This document shows positions 29,141-37,899 of a stretch of 64,000 nucleotides of DNA, piece after piece (position 1 is the first letter of the stretch; each line of letters begins with the position of its first letter). The notes beneath the pieces are model-generated. The model was given only the letters and a program-made list of their open reading frames with translations, searched no databases and was not told where the DNA came from. This stretch comes from Rhizobiaceae bacterium (GTDB lineage Bacteria > Pseudomonadota > Alphaproteobacteria > Rhizobiales > Rhizobiaceae): positions 7,207 through 71,206 of the forward strand of contig JAHDFS010000001.1 in the NCBI GenBank assembly GCA_020628035.1. The letters run 5' to 3'. The position numbers were made by a program, and so were the translations under genes.

Positions 29141-29285
29141 ATGAAAATCCTTTCATGATCGCATTTGCGACACAAACCTTACAGGAAGCTGAACAAATAT
29201 TTCAAACCTTGTAAGCATACTGTCAGCTTTCTTGCCTAGCTCTAACACACGTCAATTTTTTGAGCAAAACAGGAAAGGACAAAAA

Positions 29286-29759
29286 ATGAGGAAGACTTTA
29301 GCTGTACTTGCAATTTCAACGACACTAATTGCGCCGGGCATCGTTCAAGCTAAAAACATTTCAGCGACCATCACCATGAAAGGTTTTCGAGGCCCACCTG
29401 CTTATGTTGCGGTTTATCTTACAAAGCCCAATGGCCAATTCCATTCCACTTTGTCCGTCCATGGTAAAAAAAGTAAATATCGCAGGCATCTGCGTGGTTG
29501 GATCAGAGGTGCATCGCGATCCAAACAAAGGCTCGATGGCTTAACCGGTGCAAGTGTGGGGTCGGGACGCACGCTCACCGTTAGCGCAAATGTTCAAGAT
29601 TCGCTGTTAAACGCAGGCTATCAAGTTCACGTCGATACCGCCGTTGAAGATCGCGGTGAGTTTCGAAGTGATGCAGCCATCCAAGTCAACACATCTCAAC
29701 CAAGTGCCGTCACCGCAGGCAAGGGCTTCGTAAAATCACTGAAAGTTCAACTTAATTAG
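29286..29759 (+). CDS. DUF2271-like periplasmic protein with ApbE-type flavinylation motif
   Basis: Signal peptide; TMKGFRGPPAYVAVYLTKPNGQFHSTLSVHG...RLDGLTGASVGSGRTL; operonic with PepSY flavoreductase and ApbE. Confidence 0.75.
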   Translation: MRKTLAVLAISTTLIAPGIVQAKNISATITMKGFRGPPAYVAVYLTKPNGQFHSTLSVHGKKSKYRRHLRGWIRGASRSKQRLDGLTGASVGSGRTLTVSANVQDSLLNAGYQVHVDTAVEDRGEFRSDAAIQVNTSQPSAVTAGKGFVKSLKVQLN

Positions 29760-29770
29760 GAACAACTAAA

Positions 29771-31972
29771 ATGCGTTCTATTCACTCGCTGTTTGGTGTC
29801 GCGACCGCCATTTTGATCAGCGTGATCGCAATGACCGGAGCTTATCTCGCCTTTGAACCGGTCATCAACCAGTTTTCTGTTGCACAAAATTCTGGGTTAA
29901 GCGTCGCTGATATTGCCGGCATAACTGTCGATCATAACCCGCAGGTTGAGCGAATAGAACGCAAAGCAAATGGAGAATTTATTATCCATGCTGTCAGCCA
30001 AGATATTCCCACAAGTTCGGTGTTAGATCTTCAAACCAATCAGCTTCTACCAAAAGAAAAACCATCAGAACTCACCCAGTTTTTCACAGAACTTCATCGT
30101 TCATTGTTTTTGGCTGACTTTGGACGCGGTGTCATTGGGTTTGGCGCTTTTCTACTCATATTGATCTCATATTCGGGTCTTGCTCTATTGGCCAAACGAA
30201 TGGGCGGTTGGCGCAAAATATTTGCACCAGCTAAAGGTACCCATGCCCAAAAACGGCACATCGATGTGGCGCGTTTTACTTTGCTTGGCTTTTTGATTTC
30301 TGCGCTAACCGGAATTTATATGTCGCTTGCAACCTTTGGCGTTATTCCAAGTTCGTCAGATGAAACACTGCCCTTTCCCGATCAAGTGGCAGTGGGCGAA
30401 AAAATGTCAGTCGCCCAAATGCAAGGATTAGCGAACATTCCGGCCGCCAGTTTACGCGAACTCATTTTCCCCTATCCGGACGATCCGATGAATGTTTTCA
30501 CTATCAGAACGGATCAAGGTGAAGGTTTTATTGACCAAGTCACAGGTAAGATAATCGCATTCCAACCCAACTCGCTTTGGCAAAACATATACGAATCCGT
30601 CTATGTGATACATACGGGCCGAGGAGGAATTGCAGCCGCCGCATTCGCGCTCATATTAGGTCTTTGCGCATTGGCTGTTCCTTATCTTTCAATAACGGGC
30701 ATGGTCATCTGGTGGAGGCGCCGGAAAACAACGACACGCGCATTCTCAAATACCCCTCTTTCAAAAGCAACAACTGTCATCTTGGTTGGTAGCGATAGCG
30801 GTTCGACATGGGGGTTTGCTTCTACGCTTCACGAAGCTCTGGCAAGACATGGTGAGAATGTACACACCTCTTCGATGAATGAAGTGACGCAAACACATTT
30901 TAACGCGAGCAAAATCTTTATTCTGACATCAACTTATGGAGATGGAAACGCGCCCACATCTGCCGATAAATTCATAGAAAAACTGGAAAGTTTAAAGATC
31001 AATTCAAATACTCAGTTTACCGTTTTGGGATTTGGCGATCGCCAATTTTCCAATTTCTGTGGCTTTGCACATTTGGTGGAAAATCAACTTTTGAGAAAAG
31101 GTGCACACTTCTTTTTCCCATTAGCCAAAATTAATCAGCAAAGCTCAAGTGCATTTAAAGTTTGGGGCCAATATATATCGCGTTGTTTAAGCTGCGAAAT
31201 AGTGCTTGAACATAAGCTTAAACGCCCAGACACTAAAAAGATCACGCTCGAAAAAATCGTTGGCCGCTCGGAAGAAACAGAGGAACAAACAGCGATATTG
31301 AGGTTCAGAACGCCGCGTCATCACCTGAACCTATTGGGGCATGGCATTAAATTCAAAGCAGGCGATTTAATTGGTATCCTCCCCCCTGGAAGTCATAAAC
31401 CGCGCTATTATTCAATCGCATCATCTTCAGAGGATGGTTTTGTCGAAATCTGTGTAAAGCGCCACAAATTTGGCCTGTGTTCAAACTATCTTTTGAACCT
31501 AAATGTTGGTGACGAAATCGATCACTTCATTAAAGAAAATTATAACTTCAAGCCAGCACCCAATACCAAACCACTGGTCATGATCGGCGCTGGAACTGGC
31601 ATTGCGCCCCTGACTGGTTTTGCAAGAGAAAATGCCAAGAAACGTCCCACATATTTGTTTTGGGGTGGTCGAAATCCATATGTCGATTTCATCTACAAAG
31701 ACACATTGATCGATCTGACCAGACAACGAAAACTGAGCAAGTCCTACTTCGCATTTTCAAGATTTGCCAACCGGCTCTATGTGCAGGACAGACTTAGATC
31801 TGAAGCTGAGCTCTTAAAAAGACTCATAAATGACGGTGCTCAGATCATGGTCTGTGGTGGACCGGAAATGGCGTCCGGTGTGCGCGCAGCGATAGATGGT
31901 ATTGCGTCTCAACTGGGACAGAGCACGACTTCCCTACAACAACAAAAAAGGTATTTAGAAGATGTCTACTAA
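29771..31972 (+). CDS. PepSY TM-domain / flavodoxin / ferredoxin-NADP reductase-type fusion (transmembrane flavoreductase)
   Basis: PepSY-type N-terminus (IHSLFGVATAILISVIAMTGAYLAFEP, FTELHRSLFLADFGRG), flavodoxin TSTYGDGNAPTSADKF, FNR: KPRYYSIASSS, MIGAGTGIAPLTGF, MVCGGPEMASGVRAAI. Confidence 0.85.
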   Translation: MRSIHSLFGVATAILISVIAMTGAYLAFEPVINQFSVAQNSGLSVADIAGITVDHNPQVERIERKANGEFIIHAVSQDIPTSSVLDLQTNQLLPKEKPSELTQFFTELHRSLFLADFGRGVIGFGAFLLILISYSGLALLAKRMGGWRKIFAPAKGTHAQKRHIDVARFTLLGFLISALTGIYMSLATFGVIPSSSDETLPFPDQVAVGEKMSVAQMQGLANIPAASLRELIFPYPDDPMNVFTIRTDQGEGFIDQVTGKIIAFQPNSLWQNIYESVYVIHTGRGGIAAAAFALILGLCALAVPYLSITGMVIWWRRRKTTTRAFSNTPLSKATTVILVGSDSGSTWGFASTLHEALARHGENVHTSSMNEVTQTHFNASKIFILTSTYGDGNAPTSADKFIEKLESLKINSNTQFTVLGFGDRQFSNFCGFAHLVENQLLRKGAHFFFPLAKINQQSSSAFKVWGQYISRCLSCEIVLEHKLKRPDTKKITLEKIVGRSEETEEQTAILRFRTPRHHLNLLGHGIKFKAGDLIGILPPGSHKPRYYSIASSSEDGFVEICVKRHKFGLCSNYLLNLNVGDEIDHFIKENYNFKPAPNTKPLVMIGAGTGIAPLTGFARENAKKRPTYLFWGGRNPYVDFIYKDTLIDLTRQRKLSKSYFAFSRFANRLYVQDRLRSEAELLKRLINDGAQIMVCGGPEMASGVRAAIDGIASQLGQSTTSLQQQKRYLEDVY

Positions 31973-32957
31973 TCCAGATATGGGCGTTATATTTATTCCA
32001 TCTATCCAACCAGAATTGAAGCACTACACCATCCACGGCCCCACAATGGGAACACGTTATTCAGCAAGTTTTTATGCGCCATCGTCCATAGATATCGCAA
32101 AGCTTCATCGCTATCTGCAAAGAGCCGTAGACAATGTGGATGATCAAATGTCTCCGTGGAAAAAGCAATCTGACTTAGTACGTTTCAATGCAGAACCGAT
32201 CGAAAAATGGATTGATATCCCCCTTGAAATGGCTGTTGTAATCAGCCAAGCCCTGAATATCAGCAATCTAAGCAATGGTGCTTTCAACATTGGTGTGGGG
32301 GATCTCATAAATATGTGGGGCTTTGGTCCTGACGAAGAATTTGTTGACGACCCTTCAACAGATACGCTTGTTGTTCCGCCTGCTCATCATGTATTTGAAC
32401 TGGATATGGAAAGATTTCAGTTAAAGCGAAATGCCGCCGTCGCGCTTGATCTATGCGGAATTGCAAAAGGCTTTGGTGTCGATGAATTAGCACGCGTTCT
32501 GATCAATTTTGATATCAATGATTTTTTCGTATCGATTGATGGGGAGATCAAAGCCTCAGGTTCAAAACCAGGAGATACTCCATGGAATGTGGGGATTGAA
32601 AACCCAGATCCGTTAATACGCGATGCCGACATCAGCCTTGAGATTGAAGACATTGCGATTGCAACATCAGGGGATTACCGTCATTTCAAAAACACCGGTG
32701 ATCACAAAATTTCCCACACGATGAACGCTGAACGAGGTCTGCCCGTTATGAGCAAAACCACATCTGTGACAATTGCTGCAAAAAACTGCATCTCGGCAGA
32801 CGCTTGGGCCACGGCGTTGATGGTTATGGAGCGAAAAGACGCGATTGCGCTTGCTGATCAGATAGGCATCGATGCATTTATCTGCGAGCGATCAGACGAA
32901 GGGGTAAATTCATACGCAGCGGGTGCTTTTTCCGCGTTAGCAAGTGAATTAAACTGA
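31962..32957 (+). CDS. apbE: FAD:protein FMN transferase
   Basis: GPTMGTRYSASFYAP, LSNGAFNIGVGDLINMWGFG, VALDLCGIAKGFGVDELA, ISHTMNAERGLPVMSKTTSVTIAAKNCISADAWATAL. Confidence 0.9.
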   Translation: MSTNPDMGVIFIPSIQPELKHYTIHGPTMGTRYSASFYAPSSIDIAKLHRYLQRAVDNVDDQMSPWKKQSDLVRFNAEPIEKWIDIPLEMAVVISQALNISNLSNGAFNIGVGDLINMWGFGPDEEFVDDPSTDTLVVPPAHHVFELDMERFQLKRNAAVALDLCGIAKGFGVDELARVLINFDINDFFVSIDGEIKASGSKPGDTPWNVGIENPDPLIRDADISLEIEDIAIATSGDYRHFKNTGDHKISHTMNAERGLPVMSKTTSVTIAAKNCISADAWATALMVMERKDAIALADQIGIDAFICERSDEGVNSYAAGAFSALASELN

Positions 32958-33116
32958 TACAGATTTCGCAGGTGCTAGCAAAGAATATAAAAGCCCTATG
33001 GGTCCGAAAACCACGCCCAAGACCGAATGTAATTTAACGTTCAAATTCTTGCGCTCGGCAATTTGAGAACTCAAAATGCCACACGCCAAGGAAACAACTA
33101 ACGCGATCACCAACAT
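32949..33116 (-). CDS. Small 55-aa membrane protein (below ORF-track cutoff)
   Basis: Reverse strand GGGAGAG RBS then ATG: MLVIALVVSLACGILSSQIAERKNLNVKLHSVLGVVFGPIGLLYSLLAPAKSVSV*; two hydrophobic segments. Confidence 0.55.
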   Translation of the reverse strand: MLVIALVVSLACGILSSQIAERKNLNVKLHSVLGVVFGPIGLLYSLLAPAKSVSV

Positions 33117-33222
33117 AAATCTCTCCCACTCAAAATCTCACCTTATATGTGGGATGCAGCTTTCTAATTTCAAGTTCCATAGAACGTTAAGTAATATTTC
33201 TAAGCTGAATTCCAAAAAGCGC

Positions 33223-33253
33223 TTGACCCTGACACTAGTGTCAATGCTCTAGA
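33223..33253 (+). promoter_or_regulatory. MerR-type promoter: TTGACC, 19-bp spacer with palindrome TGACACTAGTGTCA, TCTAGA
   Basis: -35-like hexamer 33223-33228, palindrome 33230-33243, -10-like hexamer 33248-33253; upstream of SDR with a merR gene downstream. Confidence 0.6.
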
Positions 33254-33301
33254 AGATCATTCGCATCAAATTTTGCAGCATTAATAAGGAGCATTATGCG
33301 A

Positions 33302-34066
33302 ATGACTAATCAGAATAATTGGCAGGATAAAGTAGCAATCGTAACCGGGGGCAGTTCGGGTATTGGACTGGCAACAACAAAAGCGCTTATTGAACAAGGC
33401 GCAAAAGTTCTCATTACCGGCCGTAATGAAGACAAGCTCAATGAAACCGCTGCGTCTGTAGATGGCATTGTAACTCTTAAGATTGATAGCGCTGATCCCG
33501 ACAGTGGCAAACGCATCACCGAGATGGCGCTTGAAAAGTTTCAACATATCGATCTAATCGTCAATAATTCTGGTGCTGGTCAGCCAATGCCAATGGCGGC
33601 CTATGACGCAGATGTCATCAACAATATGTCGGCTGTGAATATCATTGCGCCCTCCATTTTGATCAAAGAAGCAAAAACCGAATTGAGCAAATCCAAAGGA
33701 GCCATCGTCAATATTGGCACAGCTGTATCACGAAACGCGGTTCCAATGATCGCCCATTACGCAGCAACAAAAGCGGCGCTGGAACATCTGACAAAATCCT
33801 GGGCGATCGAACTGGCAAGCGATGGCATTCGCGTGAATGCTATTTCGCCCGGCCCCGTAAAAAGCGGCGCGCTGACTGGTATGATGGGCTTGCCCGAAGA
33901 GATGGCACAACAAATTGAGGAACAGGAAGCCAAGCAGGTTCCCTTGGGTCGCCGTGGATTAACATCAGATATTGTGCCTTGGATCCTCCGACTAGGCCAT
34001 ACCGAAAATGAGTGGCTAACCGGACAAGTCCTTACAATCGACGGCGGTTGGTCTTTACGAGATTGA
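33302..34066 (+). CDS. SDR family oxidoreductase
   Basis: AIVTGGSSGIGLATTKAL, IVNNSGAG, HYAATKAALEHLTKSWA, ISPGPVKSG, LTIDGGWSL. Confidence 0.92.
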   Translation: MTNQNNWQDKVAIVTGGSSGIGLATTKALIEQGAKVLITGRNEDKLNETAASVDGIVTLKIDSADPDSGKRITEMALEKFQHIDLIVNNSGAGQPMPMAAYDADVINNMSAVNIIAPSILIKEAKTELSKSKGAIVNIGTAVSRNAVPMIAHYAATKAALEHLTKSWAIELASDGIRVNAISPGPVKSGALTGMMGLPEEMAQQIEEQEAKQVPLGRRGLTSDIVPWILRLGHTENEWLTGQVLTIDGGWSLRD

Positions 34067-34167
34067 TGTGATGATACGTCTGGGCGGGTCAATTGCCCAC
34101 CCAGCGACCACTTGATCAATACTCAGACCACACCCACATAAACTTGAACAAATGAGTGAGGACAAAA

Positions 34168-34590
34168 ATGCAGGCAAAAGAAGCAGCTAATTATTTGGGC
34201 ATATCACAACGGATGTTGCGGCATTACGAAAAAGTTGGGCTGCTCGACATTCGCCGCAACGATAATGGCTACCGCATCTATACCGATGCTGATTTAAGAC
34301 GTGCGCGGCGCATACGCGACTTTATCGCGACTGGTTTTTCAACACGCGAAATCCATTTGATGAGCGCATGTTTGTCAGATGAAGGCGACGGACCTTGCGA
34401 AGGCGGCATTACGCAGATGATGGAAAAGCTCGCTCATATCGACCAATTAATGCTGGATCTAAATCAGAAAAGAGAAGCCGTACTTGCGCGTATTTCTTCA
34501 TTGAAAGCGGCTTTTCCTGAGAACAATTTAGATGCCGATATACAACCAGCCAAAACCGATAATCGGGTGCTCGAACACGAGCTAAACTGA
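34168..34590 (+). CDS. MerR family transcriptional regulator
   Basis: MQAKEAANYLGISQRMLRHYEKVGLLDIRRNDNGYRIYTDADLRRARRIRDFIATGFSTREI. Confidence 0.92.
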   Translation: MQAKEAANYLGISQRMLRHYEKVGLLDIRRNDNGYRIYTDADLRRARRIRDFIATGFSTREIHLMSACLSDEGDGPCEGGITQMMEKLAHIDQLMLDLNQKREAVLARISSLKAAFPENNLDADIQPAKTDNRVLEHELN

Positions 34591-34744
34591 CGCAAAAATC
34601 GCAATTTTTAATCTGTATCTGCGTCAAATCAGCGAATTCCATCGCGGATTTTCGTGATATTTTTGATGAAAACCGGACATTAATCCTGGTAATTATCCCA
34701 AAATGAGACTTTTTTGCAAAATTTTTTTTCGAGGAAGTGATTGA

Positions 34745-34787
34745 TTTTGCACGCGGTTTCAAAACGGTTTTGCATCCGCGTGCAAAA
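34745..34787. repeat. Nested inverted repeat TTTTGCACGCGG...CCGCGTGCAAAA with inner CAAAAC-G-GTTTTG
   Basis: 12-bp perfect outer arms, 6-bp perfect inner arms, upstream of MCP gene. Confidence 0.7.
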
Positions 34788-34944
34788 GTTTATTTTTGTT
34801 TACCTTTTCTTATCCAAAATAAAATGTACTCGAAAAACGGGAAGGTCGAACCTTGTGGGGAATACAATTTAGCTTCGACGTGCATGATGCCATCTTCGCT
34901 CATTAACTGAGATGTTTTATTGGTTGCTTGGATGGGAGGTTCGT

Positions 34945-37212
34945 ATGCGAATTTCAAAAAAATTACCCTTAGCCGCGGTAAGCTTAACACTATTTGCAAT
35001 TCTAGTCGGTGCGGCCACGAGCCTTTCCATCAGTACAAAATTTTTACAAGAAAGTGCGCAGGAAAAACTGCAGGCCATTGCCGATGGCAGACGCAACCAG
35101 CTTGAAACTTATCTTCAGTCGATTAAGGACGATGTCCGATCCATTTCCACCAATGCCCTTTCCATTCGGGCGGTCGATAAATTTGCATTTTATTTTCCAT
35201 ATGCAGGTGACGATCCAAAGGTAGAACTACAACGACGCTATATCACCGACAACCCTCACCCATTGGGCGAACGACATAAATTGGATTCAGCTGGGACTGA
35301 TGGATTTGAAGGACAGCATGGCGAAGTGCATGGATTTTATCGCGATTTCGTTCAAAAGCGCGGATATAACGATTTGTTCTTGATCGCAATGAACGGAGAC
35401 GTGGTTTATTCGGTCAACAAAACCGATGAATTTGCCACCAATCTTGTGGACGGCGAATGGAAAGATACAGGCCTTGGCGACGCATGGCGATGGGCCATGG
35501 AATCCGAAGAAGGCACATCATTCTTTGTCGATTATTCCAAATATGGACCAAAGAGCGATATGCCGGCGTCTTTTATCACCCAGGCGATATTCAAAAAAGG
35601 TCGTCTCAAAGGCGTTCTCGTCCTCGAACTCCCAAGCGATAATATGAAGCGCATTGTTAGCAATGCCACAGGTTTGGGTGAAACAGGTGAAACACTTTTA
35701 CTTAAATCTGATGGAACGATGATTTTTGATTCTGCAAAGACAGATGAAAATGACGCCCTGGCCACAAAACTAAATCTAAGCCAAACACTCCTTGAGCAAT
35801 CATTCGATAAACAACCCGTAGATCAACTTGAAGGTTACCGCGGCGAGAGCTTTGAAATTTCAACAGCGCGTGTAGATTTTGCCGATGCAAACTGGATCAT
35901 TGGTGCATTGATTTCAAGCGATGAAGTATTTGCAGGTGTCGCAACATTACGAAATTATACATTTGCAATTTCGCTCGTGCTCATTGCCATATCAATGGGT
36001 CTGGCACTTCTCGTATCTGGCTCCATTACACGACCGATCAGCAATGCAATTGCCAGCATGAAGGACTTGGCTTCCGGCAATACAGATATCAATCTTGATG
36101 GTGCCGATAGAAAAGACGAGATCGGAGAAATTTTCCAATCCGTCGGTGTGTTCCGCGATGCAGCGCTTGAAAAAACTCGTTTAGAAAATGAAAGCGAGAA
36201 AACCCGCGCTAAAAACGAGCAAGAGCGTCAATTGGCGGAAGATTTAAAGGCGCAAGATGCCGCTAAGATCCAGGAAGCTGTAGCACAATTAGCTACAGGC
36301 TTAACCCGACTATCTGATGGCGACTTAACCGTCCAGCTCAACCAACAATTTGACGGAAGTTTAGATCAAATTCGAACAGACTTTAATTCGTCTGTTGGCA
36401 AGTTAAGCGCAACTTTGGCTCAGATCAGCCAAGTATCTAAAGGCCTTAGCATAAACTCCAACGAAATCAGCAATGCGACCAATGATCTCTCGCACCGTAC
36501 TGAAACCCAAGCCGCGTCCCTTGAAGAAACCGCAGCTGCCTTGGACGAGATTACTGCAACCGTTCAAAGAACGGTCGAAAAAGCCAAAGACGCGTCCAAG
36601 AAGGCCAATGATGCACGTCAGGATACTGCAGCTTCCAGCGAAGTTGTTGCCAATGCCGTTGCCGCAATGAATGGCATTGAAAAAGCCTCCAATGACATTA
36701 ATCAAATCATCAATGTGATTGATGAAATTGCATTCCAAACAAATCTGCTTGCGCTGAATGCGGGCGTCGAAGCTGCACGCGCTGGTGAAGCAGGAAAAGG
36801 CTTTGCGGTGGTTGCACAAGAAGTGCGTGAACTCGCAGGGCGTTCTGCTGAAGCTGCAAAAGAAATCAAAATTCTGATTTCCGCGTCAGAAAATGAAGTT
36901 TCCAATGGTGTTCGTCTTGTTCAAGGTGCGGGTGAAGCGCTTGAAAAAATCTCCAAACATGTCACCGAAATTGATGACAAAATTGGCGATATCACCATGG
37001 GCGCGTCCGAACAATTGGCTGGCATTCAAGAAGTCAACAGCGCGGTAAATTCTATGGACAAAGTCACGCAACAAAATGCTGCCATGGTTGAAGAAAATAC
37101 GGCTGTGACACACGAAGTCTCCTCGCAGGTCAATGATCTCAACCAGTTGATTTCAACATTCCGCACAAATTCTGAAACGGCTCCTGAGGAGCAAAATCAA
37201 AGTGCAGCATAA
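34945..37212 (+). CDS. Methyl-accepting chemotaxis protein
   Basis: N-terminal TM plus extracytoplasmic sensor domain, HAMP, signalling hairpin [52 protein letters not shown]. Confidence 0.95.
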   Translation: MRISKKLPLAAVSLTLFAILVGAATSLSISTKFLQESAQEKLQAIADGRRNQLETYLQSIKDDVRSISTNALSIRAVDKFAFYFPYAGDDPKVELQRRYITDNPHPLGERHKLDSAGTDGFEGQHGEVHGFYRDFVQKRGYNDLFLIAMNGDVVYSVNKTDEFATNLVDGEWKDTGLGDAWRWAMESEEGTSFFVDYSKYGPKSDMPASFITQAIFKKGRLKGVLVLELPSDNMKRIVSNATGLGETGETLLLKSDGTMIFDSAKTDENDALATKLNLSQTLLEQSFDKQPVDQLEGYRGESFEISTARVDFADANWIIGALISSDEVFAGVATLRNYTFAISLVLIAISMGLALLVSGSITRPISNAIASMKDLASGNTDINLDGADRKDEIGEIFQSVGVFRDAALEKTRLENESEKTRAKNEQERQLAEDLKAQDAAKIQEAVAQLATGLTRLSDGDLTVQLNQQFDGSLDQIRTDFNSSVGKLSATLAQISQVSKGLSINSNEISNATNDLSHRTETQAASLEETAAALDEITATVQRTVEKAKDASKKANDARQDTAASSEVVANAVAAMNGIEKASNDINQIINVIDEIAFQTNLLALNAGVEAARAGEAGKGFAVVAQEVRELAGRSAEAAKEIKILISASENEVSNGVRLVQGAGEALEKISKHVTEIDDKIGDITMGASEQLAGIQEVNSAVNSMDKVTQQNAAMVEENTAVTHEVSSQVNDLNQLISTFRTNSETAPEEQNQSAA

Positions 37213-37780
37213 TGAAATTCGCAACGAACAGTACGAGGCAAATCTGTTGGGGCCAAAAGAGCTCCTTCTCAGATATCGTCCGAAGTGAATTCGCAGCTTC
37301 TTGGATCAGGTTCTTACGCATTAAAGATCGCGATTATCCCCTGACGTAAAATCGCCAATTGATTTAACCCAGATCAAGGTCCAAATTTTCACTTCATTTT
37401 TCACAGTAAAGTGATGGATTACACAGGCGGATCTGACGCTATATCCCGACGTCTTGCAACCAGGTTTTTTTACAATTTGCTCTTTACAACTATATGCAAT
37501 CTAGAATAGAAGAGCAAAATTAGTGGTAAAAATTATCTAAAATGCCATCATTAACGATATTTTTTTATGCACAGCTTCAAATTGTACTTTGCAAGAAAAG
37601 TATCAGCAAGCTATCGAATTATACATGTTAACGTTACTTCAAGTATTATTACTAGTAAAAATCGGTAATATTTGATTTAGAAATAAAAATATTATTCTTT
37701 ATTTTACTCTATATTTGAAGTATTTTTCCTGCTGACAAATAAATATGCAATCGACTTAAAGTTGTGCATTTGTAAAAAAA

Positions 37781-37795
37781 TTAACGAAACCTTAA
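37781..37795. promoter_or_regulatory. Candidate CtrA box TTAA-CGAAACC-TTAA upstream of bcsA
   Basis: Exact TTAA-N7-TTAA, ~105 bp upstream of the likely bcsA ATG at 37900. Confidence 0.45.
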
Positions 37796-37899
37796 AAAAA
37801 ACAGTTGCATCCCCCAAAGATTTCCAATCACAATCTCAACCTGTAATTGATTATTCTGAATTTCTTAAATTAAGTATTTTAGTAAATTGGGGATCTACT

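Noticed and set aside
34080-34104. CTGGGCGGGT-CAATT-GCCCACCCAG hairpin between SDR and merR genes as a rho-independent terminator
   Set aside because: Stem has an internal mismatch and no U-tract follows; left as a weak structure only.
37359-37377. TTGAT...ATCAA resembling an FNR/ANR box
   Set aside because: Half-sites are separated by 9 nt rather than the 4 nt of the FNR consensus TTGATNNNNATCAA.
37762-37899. N-terminal extension of BcsA from a TTG codon (MCICKKINETLKKT...)
   Set aside because: A strong RBS (GGGGA) precedes ATG 37900 and the extension covers a CtrA-like box and AT-rich promoter-like sequence.
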